A stretch of DNA of 64,000 nucleotides from Aliikangiella marina. GTDB lineage: Bacteria > Pseudomonadota > Gammaproteobacteria > Enterobacterales > Kangiellaceae. Each line of letters opens with the position of its first letter. The stretch's first letter is position 1. Below the pieces are notes generated by a model. It saw only the letters and a list, made by a program, of their open reading frames with translations, had not been told where the DNA came from and did not search any database. The position numbers and the translations under genes were made by a program. Shown one piece after another: positions 28,801-36,287 of the stretch. The DNA lies in the NCBI RefSeq assembly GCF_007004765.1, contig NZ_VIKR01000002.1, forward strand, positions 806,001 to 870,000. Direction: 5' to 3'.

Positions 28801-30447
28801 CGTGTCAGACAAGTGCTAATCAATTTAGTGAGTAATGCGATCAAATTTACCGATGAAGGTTTTATCGAACTGCATTTTGATAAGCGAGTTAAATCCAAAG
28901 GGAAAGTAGAGATTAAAGCCTCGGTAATTGATACAGGGATCGGACTAACTCAAGCACAAATAAGTAAAATTTTTACGCCTTTTACCCAAGCGGATATGAC
29001 CACAACTCGGCGCTATGGTGGTACCGGATTGGGGTTGTCTCTTAGTCGAGATCTCGTCAATTTGATGGGGGGCGAGATCAATGTTTCAAGCTCATTGGGA
29101 AGAGGCACCGTTTTCAGTTTTAACTTGATGCTTGATTATGATTTACAGGCGGATGTTTTATATCAAGATAAAAAACCATTTTTGCAGCAACTGAATGTAT
29201 TGGTCATCGAAGATAATCCAGAAACTTTAGTTACCTTGATAAGAATGCTTGAATCTTTTGGCATTCAAGCAATGCCTTATTTAGCATCAGATATCAGCCC
29301 AAGACAATTGCGGCTTAGTAAAATCGATTTTGAACAATTTAATTTAATCATGGTAGATGCGACACTACCTGGCGCCGAGTTTTCTGACATCGGTGCGTAC
29401 CTGCGTCAAACGATAGCGAGTGACAAGACACATGTATTGTTAATGACCGCTATGTCCACCCACATCACATCCAGTGATTATAATATTTTCGATACGATTA
29501 TCGAAAAGCCGGTTACGCCCTCTGAGTTACATGACGGGTTACTAAACAGTCTTGAGATTAGAAAACCCAAAGTTTCCGATGTTGATTTAAGTGATGAAGA
29601 ACGACATCGATTATTGGCCAAGCTGGCCTCAAAACATATTCTCGTGGTAGAGGATAACGCGATCAATCAGCAAGTTGCTAGCGAGCTGATTAGCTCATTG
29701 GGAATTAAAGTCGATTGTGCGGATAATGGTCGACAAGCAATCGAAAAACTCAAACAGCAACGTTATGATATGGTATTTATGGATATTCAAATGCCAGTAC
29801 TTGATGGTCCCTCAGCAACTAAAATTATCAGAGAACAACAGCTTGTTGTTGAGCAGCCTATCGTGGCTATGACCGCTCACGCTATGGTGGGCGACCGGGA
29901 AAAATGTTTACAAGCTGGCATGGATGACTATCTTTCCAAGCCAATCAAACCTGATGCGCTTTACCAATGTATTCAGTCTTGGCTGCTTAAAGATGAAAAG
30001 CCACTTATGGGAATGCTCTCTAATTTACTCAGAGAACTAGTTAATACCATGAGCGAAGAGGAGTTAATGTTGAATCGTGATATTGAAACTCCCGATAGTG
30101 AGCGATTGGTCGACTTTGATCGAGGGTTACAGAGTTTGGATGGAAATCGTCAATTATTTATCGAAGTTCTAGAAATGTTTGTTCAACAGTATCGTTCGCT
30201 TGGTACTTTAGAAAAGCTACTCGAAGTCGAATCTCAAGAAACGTTAGGCCGCTTTTTTCATACATTGAAAGGATTAGCTGACTCCATTGGGGCGATGCCT
30301 TTAAAACGCTTATGTGAGGCAATCGAACATCAGGTAAACAATGAGGGCGTCGTTGATCACAAGGGGATTGAAAACTGCTTGTACACGCTAGTTGCTGTGT
30401 GTCACCAGCTTGAAGATTATCTAGACGCGCACGCCACTCAAAATTAA
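25873..30447 (+). CDS. Giant hybrid histidine kinase with propeller sensor and Hpt domain
   Basis: At 1524 residues from GTG 25873 this has the architecture of a one-piece hybrid two-component system. Many propeller repeats with WVGT/WIAT signatures (about residues 20-680) are followed by a Y_Y_Y domain (YRYHLKGFNDNWLE) and a membrane span (KTIYVLVSLGLLLLFY). Then come HisKA with H871 in [12 protein letters not shown], the ATPase domain (GGTGLGLSLS), a degenerate receiver, a true receiver with D1304 (FMDIQMPVLDG) and a C-terminal Hpt with H1463 in FFHTLKGLADS. A full His-Asp-His relay is therefore present, without an AraC output domain. The exact start is doubtful: a signal-peptide-like sequence extends upstream in frame without any ATG, GTG or TTG (see findings). 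Confidence 0.9.
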   Translation: MLSCPMPSNAGHSFQRIEFTHLGSAQGLSQATVFDMVQDSKGFVWLATQQGVNRYDGYEFRNYKFVQDDPSSLSNSFVLSLHIDSFDRLWVGTRGGLNLFDYDTETFTRFTHDVDDESSLPHGRVTALAEDSSGTLWVGTGGGGIASVDLKNLTMRRLNLDSDSQLAQLDGLVFNPFVTDLMLDEVDNLWIASGDARLIRSNGVGGLMQYNTTSKTLKPIRFENKQQESIKPNSITALYSDNSGTIWVGSEDAGLFTVNQDSLTANQYFDFDEVGRSTVSTILKEAPTTLWFGTVDAGLFKYDIDNHSKRNYRVEDSLSSNINENEVVSLMLDFSGVFWVGTWNGGVNKIDFKSSQFHKHLRARGEANDALQVIRDISEDSSGNIWLAAWDRGAIKFNRQTGETLSPPEISAEKTGRINGVQVDPDDVLWIATDKNGLFRYDIKTGVSNVFRNIKDNDNSLAIDQVLFTVDGEVDQLWIGTRGGGVNLLQKSTGTITRFPQIIGEGASVLSSHIGYLFYENDQRLWVGTEGDGLYLYNPSLNQVIAYYRNSKFDGSLCGNNINGVLKDANRQYWIATAVGLCKVHLGEGDSPFETLTFELIDDDQKSIGAIGGIVEDDQQVLWISTIDGVSSLSADRSEFKHFSAVRGVIDQGYFIRAKHHAKNGSIFFGSSSGLTEFLPSEIVDDLIPPKPVITKLMLFNQEQTIKAVSPTSPLTKSIVVTDKISLTHKQNVFSFEFSGLHFSAPDFNQYRYHLKGFNDNWLETDANNRRATYTNLDPGTYVFEVVASNQDGTWSKEKASIEIEVFAAPWLSWWAKTIYVLVSLGLLLLFYRQKIKADELNQASKIAKLEMDYAVKSNELKSMFLANMSHEIRTPMNAIIGLSGLALGMSMDAKLRDYLNKIQSSSNALLRIIDDILDYSKIEANKLELEYKPFYLEEVVREVVNVISPKANEKGLEVIVSNLETIDFKLLGDQLRVRQVLINLVSNAIKFTDEGFIELHFDKRVKSKGKVEIKASVIDTGIGLTQAQISKIFTPFTQADMTTTRRYGGTGLGLSLSRDLVNLMGGEINVSSSLGRGTVFSFNLMLDYDLQADVLYQDKKPFLQQLNVLVIEDNPETLVTLIRMLESFGIQAMPYLASDISPRQLRLSKIDFEQFNLIMVDATLPGAEFSDIGAYLRQTIASDKTHVLLMTAMSTHITSSDYNIFDTIIEKPVTPSELHDGLLNSLEIRKPKVSDVDLSDEERHRLLAKLASKHILVVEDNAINQQVASELISSLGIKVDCADNGRQAIEKLKQQRYDMVFMDIQMPVLDGPSATKIIREQQLVVEQPIVAMTAHAMVGDREKCLQAGMDDYLSKPIKPDALYQCIQSWLLKDEKPLMGMLSNLLRELVNTMSEEELMLNRDIETPDSERLVDFDRGLQSLDGNRQLFIEVLEMFVQQYRSLGTLEKLLEVESQETLGRFFHTLKGLADSIGAMPLKRLCEAIEHQVNNEGVVDHKGIENCLYTLVAVCHQLEDYLDAHATQN

Positions 30448-30513
30448 GTTAAGTGGCGTGAAAACAGACCGAGCAATGGTCAGACTGTGTCTAGTTGTAC
30501 TGAAGCCACTTAA
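30430..30513. terminator. Alternative hairpins between convergent genes
   Basis: CACGCCACT (30430-30438) pairs with AGTGGCGTG (30452-30460). The overlapping TTAAGTGGC (30449-30457) can instead pair with GCCACTTAA (30505-30513). The two stems exclude each other and span the stops of both convergent genes. No T-run is present. Confidence 0.4.
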
Positions 30514-31760
30514 TGACGTTTCATCGGTTGAAGCTTAAAATAAGTCAAAGATCGCCACAACCATTCTAACGGCCCAAATCGAAATTTTTTCAGCCACCAG
30601 GGTGACCAGACCATTTGCAGGGCGAGAACCAATATAGCCACCAAAACCATTTCAAAACGACTTAGCATACTAAACAAACCCAGACCAAAGCCATAAAACA
30701 AGCTGGTACATATAAGCGATTGTGTAATGTAATTCGTAAACGCCATTTGTCCGACTGCTTGCAGTCGCTGCTTGAGTTTCTTAAATCCTTCACTTAAGAA
30801 AAATAAGTTGAACATGCCAATGTACCCGATTGCCATTAACAGACTTCCTAGATAATTGTATTGTGCTAACTTCATTTGCACTGTCTTGGCGTCTAAAAAA
30901 CCACTTTGGTTGAGCGCATAGGCACTGTAGGTCGCCATTGCTAACCCTGGTAGAAGACACCAATAGATGAGCTTCCAATAGAATTGTTTGGAGCGCTGTG
31001 CACTGAATATACCGAGTTTGTAAAATGCCATACCCAACAGCATACAGCCAGTAATTCGGAAAATACCAAATCCGATAAAAGAGAACATGTGAGCCATTGC
31101 TTCAATGCGTTGGGCAAAACTCTCAGACCAAGTACCCTGATAAGCGGCAATTTCTTTAGCAATCACTTCTTCGCTTGGAATAAACAGTGATTGCATCTGA
31201 GCTGCATCTTCTGCGGGCATAGCAAGATAACCCAGCAGCATGAAACCGCTCAGCAGAAGTATAAGCACTAGGCCTGATACAATTTGAAAGCGCGGAGACT
31301 TCTTCCACATTAAAAATACAATCAGCGCAAACAAACCGTAAATATTTAAAATGTCGCCGTACCAAATCAAATAGCCATGGAGCAATCCAAAAAGGATTAA
31401 CAAGACGCTTCGGCGATAATGGTACTTGGCAGCGGACAGTCCCTTAGCTGAAGCCTTCTCTGCCATGACAACAATTCCTGCGCCGAATAGCATTGAGAAA
31501 ATCGTATAAAATTTTTGCTCAAAGAAAATGTGAGTGATAAACCAAGTGATTTGGTTTAACCCACTAAAGTCGCCATTGATTGTTGGATTAAAATAAGTGG
31601 CGAATAAATTCCCAAAGGACTGAATATTCATGATGAGAATACCCAAGATAGCGATGCCGCGAATAAGGTCGAGTGAGACCATTCTTTCGCTACTTGTAAT
31701 TGGGGCCACAAAATCACTCGCTGAAGATTGCGGATACGATGGTTGCCGAGCTTCTTCCAT
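30510..31760 (-). CDS. DUF418 family membrane protein
   Basis: The 416-residue protein fits the DUF418 family: an N-terminal RMVSLDLIRGIAILGILIMN followed by FFEQKFYTIFSMLFGAG, about ten membrane spans, and a C-terminal FGPLEWLWRSLTYFK block, the conserved GPxEWLWR signature. The family belongs to the acyltransferase-3-like membrane proteins (the heparan-alpha-glucosaminide acetyltransferase relatives), but its substrate is unknown. The minus-strand ATG has AAGGAAA about 9 bases upstream. It is divergent from a MerR-type regulator gene, and 12-bp direct repeats lie 80-115 bases before its start, which suggests regulation by that neighbour. Confidence 0.9.
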   Translation of the reverse strand: MEEARQPSYPQSSASDFVAPITSSERMVSLDLIRGIAILGILIMNIQSFGNLFATYFNPTINGDFSGLNQITWFITHIFFEQKFYTIFSMLFGAGIVVMAEKASAKGLSAAKYHYRRSVLLILFGLLHGYLIWYGDILNIYGLFALIVFLMWKKSPRFQIVSGLVLILLLSGFMLLGYLAMPAEDAAQMQSLFIPSEEVIAKEIAAYQGTWSESFAQRIEAMAHMFSFIGFGIFRITGCMLLGMAFYKLGIFSAQRSKQFYWKLIYWCLLPGLAMATYSAYALNQSGFLDAKTVQMKLAQYNYLGSLLMAIGYIGMFNLFFLSEGFKKLKQRLQAVGQMAFTNYITQSLICTSLFYGFGLGLFSMLSRFEMVLVAILVLALQMVWSPWWLKKFRFGPLEWLWRSLTYFKLQPMKRH

Positions 31761-31840
31761 ATTTTTGTTTCCTTTTTATTAAAATTGTTATTTCGAGTCG
31801 GTTAGCTGTTATAAATGATCAAATTGTCATCTTAAAGGTA

Positions 31841-31875
31841 ATGTTATACAAAATGTTATACAAGATGTAAGTATC
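31841..31875. promoter_or_regulatory. Three 12-bp direct repeats, putative operator
   Basis: ATGTTATACAA occurs at 31841-31851 and again at 31853-31863, and a degenerate ATGTAAGTATC follows at 31865-31875, all in 12-bp phase. Direct repeats of about 11 bp with a TACA core are the known operator type of CarH/LitR MerR regulators. The site lies 80-115 bases before the DUF418 start. Confidence 0.5.
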
Positions 31876-32086
31876 CATTTAGTGTTGATCGTAATAAATC
31901 GCAATAAACAGAATAACGTTGAAGACATTATTTGTTTTTCGTTAACAACTAAGATTCGCTAAGGGAGCGAGAGGATGACCATAAATTGATTGAAAACAGT
32001 GGCTTCCAACAATTTCTTGTCTAATTATTAGTCGTGTTTTCACGAGACTATTCTGCTGTGAATGAGCGTTTTGATTGATTCAATGA

Positions 32087-32128
32087 TTTTGTATCAATCG
32101 TGTCTACCTGCAGCAAGTTGATACAAAA
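32087..32128. promoter_or_regulatory. 11-bp inverted repeat upstream of the merR-type gene
   Basis: TTTTGTATCAA (32087-32097) and TTGATACAAAA (32118-32128) are perfect inverted copies separated by 20 bases, 160 bases before the regulator start. The TTGATACAA half-site resembles the TTATACAA of the repeats at 31841, so one protein may bind both. Confidence 0.5.
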
Positions 32129-32287
32129 GTTGCCAGAATCTTAGACAGAAAAACTGAAATTTTGGCCGATTTTGAATATCCCCTTGTTTTATAAGGGTTA
32201 TAAGCGATTTTTTCTTGATTTGAACGATGATCCACTTTTAGACAAACGACGTAACTATAGATACAACAAGCAATAGGTGTATCGGTT

Positions 32288-33208
32288 ATGTTATCTGACA
32301 ATCAAAGTTTTTCCATCGGAACGGTAGCGCGTATCATTGGTGTCTCAACTCACACGCTGAGAGCTTGGGAAAAGCGCTATGATTTAAATCTTGCTCAACG
32401 TAACGCCTCGGGACGCAGAGAATACCCAGCTGGCGAAATCGAAAAGCTAAAGATGATAAAGAGTGTGCTTAAACTTGGATATAAGATTTCTGACGTTGCT
32501 CATCTGTCAATCAATGAACTTGCACAGCTCAAATCGAACGAATCATCACCTAGCGAAGGCGGCAGTAGCCAGTCTAAAAAGCGCAGAGTGCTGATTTATG
32601 GCAAGAAATTATCACACCTCGTGTTCCAGTCAAGAACCAATATCCGTTATCAAGTGTTCGACGAATTGATTGATTTGGCCGACCTTGTAGAAAGCGAGAG
32701 TGCGATCGTTAACGGCGTGGTGCTTTCATTCAACAAAGTCGACGCTGAGATCGAGGAATTGATCTACACCATTAAGCTTGGGTTTAAACGCCAGCTACCA
32801 TTAATCGTGTTCAGCGAAACGCCACTACCTTCGGAGATCGCCAAGCGACTGTCTGATTCGCATATTGAAACGATCGATGAGGGATTCGATCTTGATATCG
32901 TGAAAGAGACGTTGCGTCCAGAAAGGTTTGAAGTCGAGAGTAATGCGCAGCCCAAATCGTCATTGAATAAAATTCAGGTAGGTAAGCTGCTTGACCATAA
33001 GAGTGACGTTTATTGCGAATGCCCCAACCATTTGGCTGACGTTTACACGAAATTGGATGAGTTTATTACTTATACTAAGAATTGTGAGATTCTGTCGCCT
33101 AAAGATGCGGCGGTTCACCAACACATCAACCAAAAGTTGCAAGAGATCCAAGGCAACTTAACCCAACTGGTGTGGGATGTTGCTGAGCTCGATGGGATCG
33201 ATTTATAA
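32288..33208 (+). CDS. MerR-family transcriptional regulator
   Basis: The 306-residue protein has a MerR winged-helix N-terminus (FSIGTVARIIGVS then THTLRAWEKRYDLNLAQR) and the RREYPAGEIEKLKMIKSVLKLGYKISDVA continuation. This variant, with WEKRY and a long C-terminus, is the CarH/LitR type, normally fused to a cobalamin-binding light-sensor domain. Here residues 100-220 keep a Rossmann-like alternation of strands and helices (RRVLIYGKKL, LPLIVFSETPLP), but I do not see the ExxH/W motifs used for B12 binding, so the ligand is unclear. The C-terminus has a CxC (VYCECPNH). It probably autoregulates and controls the divergent DUF418 gene through the repeats between them. A terminator follows. Confidence 0.85.
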   Translation: MLSDNQSFSIGTVARIIGVSTHTLRAWEKRYDLNLAQRNASGRREYPAGEIEKLKMIKSVLKLGYKISDVAHLSINELAQLKSNESSPSEGGSSQSKKRRVLIYGKKLSHLVFQSRTNIRYQVFDELIDLADLVESESAIVNGVVLSFNKVDAEIEELIYTIKLGFKRQLPLIVFSETPLPSEIAKRLSDSHIETIDEGFDLDIVKETLRPERFEVESNAQPKSSLNKIQVGKLLDHKSDVYCECPNHLADVYTKLDEFITYTKNCEILSPKDAAVHQHINQKLQEIQGNLTQLVWDVAELDGIDL

Positions 33209-33240
33209 CATTTTACCTCCAAAAAGTTTAATCCCCTCTT

Positions 33241-33267
33241 AGGCCTTCACAAGAAGGCCTTTTTTTT
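33241..33267 (+). terminator. Intrinsic terminator of the MerR-type gene
   Basis: AGGCCTTC (33241-33248) and GAAGGCCT (33253-33260) form a perfect 8-bp stem with a 4-base loop and a run of T. Confidence 0.92.
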
Positions 33268-33469
33268 AACTTACTAATAACCCTCTAGAATAACTCTAAC
33301 TTGTCGCTTATCGTGATATTTGAAGCAGCAATCGCAATGTTGTTTCCTATCTAAATACCGTTGACAACATGGATAATTTCTTAAAGGACATTGCAGTTGA
33401 TATACGTTTTTAAATATTCTAAAAACCGGCGTAATATTAACCAGCAAGAAATTTACTTTGGAGCAGCGC

Positions 33470-33913
33470 ATGCTAGTGAGAAGTGTTAAGTCCTCTGACG
33501 TCAAAGAGTGGTTACGGATGCGAAATAATCTTTGGCCAAATTCAGTGGAAGACAATCCGGATGAGATTACCCAATATTTTGAGCAATCTTCGGATAATCA
33601 TTCACGTGTTTTTGTCGCTGAAAAGGAACCTGGCACTTTGGTAGGGTTTCTCGAATTGAGCATTAGAAGTTATGCCGAGGGATGCTTGCAAGGCTCGATT
33701 CCATACATTGAAGGTTGGTATGTCGATGCTGGCTATCGTAGAAAAGGAATTGGGGCGATGCTTGTGGCGAATGCAGAATCCTGGGCTGTTTCTTGTGGAT
33801 ATCGACAGATAGCCAGTGATACAGAGACAAGTAATCAGGTGAGTATCTCAGCGCATAAAAATCTTGGTTATCTTGAGGTTGATAAAATCGTCTGTTTTAA
33901 AAAGGACTTGTAA
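33470..33913 (+). CDS. GNAT acetyltransferase, AAC(6')-I-like
   Basis: ATG 33470 is chosen because GGAG (33460-33463) lies 6 bases upstream; a TTG at 33458 keeps the frame but overlaps that site. The 147-residue protein has the GNAT acetyl-CoA motif YRRKGIGAMLV and a set of blocks I associate with aminoglycoside 6'-N-acetyltransferases: NLWPNS, RSYAEGC, YIEGWYVD, AESWA, ASDTETSNQVS and a final IVCFKKDL. It would transfer acetyl to an amino group; chromosomal members often act poorly on drugs, so its natural substrate is uncertain. It is cytosolic and monocistronic, with no mobile-element signature nearby. Confidence 0.85.
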   Translation: MLVRSVKSSDVKEWLRMRNNLWPNSVEDNPDEITQYFEQSSDNHSRVFVAEKEPGTLVGFLELSIRSYAEGCLQGSIPYIEGWYVDAGYRRKGIGAMLVANAESWAVSCGYRQIASDTETSNQVSISAHKNLGYLEVDKIVCFKKDL

Positions 33914-34097
33914 GTGATTGGCAAATGAGTATTGGCGGTCAATTGTGCCAGTCTGATCGGGTCGTTGTTCTACGCGAAATAGTCAATAATCGACTACACT
34001 CATAGCTAGAAAGGTGTATTTGCGCGCCTTATCGAGGGATTGACATAAAAACTTGAGGCAGTCCCTCGCCCTGACCAACTGTTTGTATAGGACTGCT

Positions 34098-34934
34098 ATG
34101 GCCGTTTTAAAAATTGCTGTGATCGATGATGCAACTATGATCAGAGATTTGATCAAAAAATTTGTACGTCAGAATTTTCCTGAGGCAAAAATTTTTGACG
34201 CTGTGAACGGGCAAGCCGGAATGACGCTCCTCAAAAGGCAACCTGTCGACCTTATTTTATGTGACTGGGAAATGCCAGAGATGAGTGGAGAAGAATTACT
34301 GCGTTGGGTAAGAACCCAAGAAAATATGCTTGATACGCCGTTCATCATGGTGACCAGTCGGGGTGATAAAGAGTTTGTGATAAAGGCCATCGAAGCAAAA
34401 GTTAGCGACTATTTAGTTAAACCATTTAACAATAAACAATTTTTAGAAAAAATTCACCGAGCTTTCAAGAAGCATGGAATTCAGGTTCCTGAGAGTGCAT
34501 TGTTGAGTAAACCACCAACGGGCAGAGGAGGGGATTCGCTGGCTGTGTTAACGGCACACTCTTCCGCAGTGCCGAAAGCGAATGAATCGCCGGTTAAAAA
34601 TCTACCCAAAAAGCCGTTGCCAAAAGGTGCGGCAATTGTTAGAACATCGAGTGGCGAAATCAAATGCGCGCTGAAACAACTCGACCTCAAAAGTATGCTC
34701 GGAGTATTCAAGGCAAGTACTTTTATGCCGACTTTGTTAGAACAAGTCTCCTTGGACTTAGAATTTAGTCGCCGAGATGAGCAAAAGATTGTTCGGATGA
34801 ATGGTTTCGTACAAATGCTAAAAAGTAATGAAGAGCGTCCCGATAGCAACTTGGCGATACTCAAAGTATTTTTTATGGACGAAGATCCGCAGAAACGGGC
34901 CTTGATTTCTGAGTATGTTGGACAATTTAATTAA
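34098..34934 (+). CDS. Response regulator with a divergent PilZ-like C-terminal domain
   Basis: ATG 34098 follows AGGA (34089-34092) by 5 bases; an upstream in-frame start at 34053 would add a non-conserved leader. Residues 1-125 are a CheY-like receiver (KIAVIDDATMIRD, phospho-acceptor D56 in LILCDWEMPEMSG, VTSRG, KPFNNK). A Pro/Lys-rich linker (about 135-185) leads to a 95-residue domain with ALKQLDLKSMLGVF, VSLDLEF and LAILKVFFMDEDPQKRALISEY. That layout resembles PilZ, but the RxxxR c-di-GMP motif is missing. Output may be by protein contact rather than DNA binding. No partner kinase is adjacent; the two hybrid kinases in this window are possible partners only. Confidence 0.8.
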   Translation: MAVLKIAVIDDATMIRDLIKKFVRQNFPEAKIFDAVNGQAGMTLLKRQPVDLILCDWEMPEMSGEELLRWVRTQENMLDTPFIMVTSRGDKEFVIKAIEAKVSDYLVKPFNNKQFLEKIHRAFKKHGIQVPESALLSKPPTGRGGDSLAVLTAHSSAVPKANESPVKNLPKKPLPKGAAIVRTSSGEIKCALKQLDLKSMLGVFKASTFMPTLLEQVSLDLEFSRRDEQKIVRMNGFVQMLKSNEERPDSNLAILKVFFMDEDPQKRALISEYVGQFN

Positions 34935-35270
34935 GCATATAGCTCACATTCTATTACCCTGACAGACTGGTTAGCGCCTTTGCCTAAGTGGCAAAGCGCA
35001 TCGACATGGTCCCCAAAAATAAACAAGAAACAATCCTTAACTTAATCTTAAGTTTAATTTCCTTACTAATTTTCAATAGGTTATCAATAGTCTCGAGCGT
35101 GAACCGCAATCAACCTACCCAGGCTGAGACAATCTGCAACGCATCAAAAATGGTCTAGCAAAGATTGAAACAATTTGTTGAATCAGCCGGTCATTACTAG
35201 TATCGTGCAGACGGAGTTTTCATCCCTTGTTAGAAACCGAATTTGAAAGACCTTGAATCTGGAGTAATCA
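34935..35270. other. Intergenic gap with a hairpin
   Basis: In these 336 bases the only clear structure is GCGCcTTTGCC (34974-34984) pairing with GGCAAAGCGC (34990-34999), a 10-bp stem with one bulge that may end the response-regulator transcript. The remaining AT-rich part presumably carries the promoter of the DsbA-like gene. Confidence 0.4.
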
Positions 35271-36287
35271 GTGAAATTGCATTCATTTAAGCTGCTTGTC
35301 TCATTTGGACTGGCCATTTGTTTATTTGTTACCTCTTCGGTAGTTGCGCATGAGGAAAGCATTGCGACGATAAATGGTGAAAAAATTACCTTGGAAATGC
35401 TCCAAGGTGGTAATCAAATGGAGATTTATGAGGCAGAGCAAAAAATTTATCAAATTCGCATGGGGCTTTTAAAGCAGGCTTTAATCTCTAAGCTGGTTAA
35501 ACTTGATCCCAGAAGTAAAGGTATGGATGAAAACGAGTTTATCGCGTTGTTTGTGGTAAAACCTAAAAACATTACCGATTTTGATGTCATGAACTTTATC
35601 ATGCAAAGAAATATCGACGAGTCAAAAATAAATAACGCCTTAAAAGCAGAAGTAAAACAATACTTAGAAAGTCAAGATTATATGCGTCAAATTGACGCGT
35701 GGTTTTTCGAACAAGCGAATAAGTACGACGTGCAAATTAGTTTGGCAAAACCGAGAGAACCAAGATTTGATGTTAAGGCTGGCGACGCGCCTTATTTAGG
35801 TGGCAAAGATGCAAAAGTAGAGATCGTGGAGTTTTCGGACTTTGAATGTCCTTATTGTGCAAAAGCAACGGACGTTATCCGTTCACTCAATCAGCGTTAC
35901 GGCGATAGAATCAAAATTGCTTACAAGCATTTTCCGTTAAACTTTCACCCAAATGCTCAAAAAGCTGCAGAGGCCGGAGTTTGTGCAAAAATGCAGAGTA
36001 ATGAAATGTTTTGGAAGCTCCATGATGAAATGTTTGCAAACATTAAGAATTTGTCGGTCGGCGCTTTAAAGGACAAGGCCAAAAAAATTGGTCTCGATTA
36101 TGAACAGTTCAATACCTGCCTATCGAGTGGAAAATATGCGGCAAAAGTCCAATCTGACATAGCAGAAGGAATGCGAGTTGGCGTTTCCTCAACACCAGTC
36201 TTCTTCGTCAATGGTCGCATGATCAAAGGTGCTCAACCTATTGAAGTGTTTATTGAGAAAATCGAAGAGGAGCTACGAGCCAAATGA
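35271..36287 (+). CDS. Exported DsbA-like thiol oxidoreductase with an extra N-terminal domain
   Basis: GTG 35271 follows GGAG (35259-35262) by 8 bases. A signal peptide (hydrophobic FKLLVSFGLAICLFVTSSVVA) precedes a helical domain of about 140 residues beginning ESIATINGEKITLEML, which resembles the N-terminal segment of SurA-like chaperones. Residues 160-338 are a DsbA-type thioredoxin fold with C193-PY-C196 in FSDFECPYCAKA, FPLNFHPNA, and a cis-proline in STPVFFVNG. It probably makes or rearranges disulfides in periplasmic proteins, perhaps holding clients with the N-terminal part, which is inference. Two further cysteines are visible (GVCAKM and NTCLSS). A strong hairpin follows the stop. 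Confidence 0.85.
   Translation: MKLHSFKLLVSFGLAICLFVTSSVVAHEESIATINGEKITLEMLQGGNQMEIYEAEQKIYQIRMGLLKQALISKLVKLDPRSKGMDENEFIALFVVKPKNITDFDVMNFIMQRNIDESKINNALKAEVKQYLESQDYMRQIDAWFFEQANKYDVQISLAKPREPRFDVKAGDAPYLGGKDAKVEIVEFSDFECPYCAKATDVIRSLNQRYGDRIKIAYKHFPLNFHPNAQKAAEAGVCAKMQSNEMFWKLHDEMFANIKNLSVGALKDKAKKIGLDYEQFNTCLSSGKYAAKVQSDIAEGMRVGVSSTPVFFVNGRMIKGAQPIEVFIEKIEEELRAK

Larger units (their letters stand above)
31761..32287. other. Divergent regulatory gap between DUF418 and merR-type genes
   Basis: This 527-base gap has no supported gene. It contains two sets of repeats listed separately, at 31841-31875 and 32087-32128, and presumably both promoters. The rest is AT-rich and unremarkable. Confidence 0.5.

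Noticed and set aside
33470-33913. Acquired antibiotic-resistance cassette
   Set aside because: The AAC(6')-like gene has no integron or transposon context and looks chromosomal, so resistance is not claimed.
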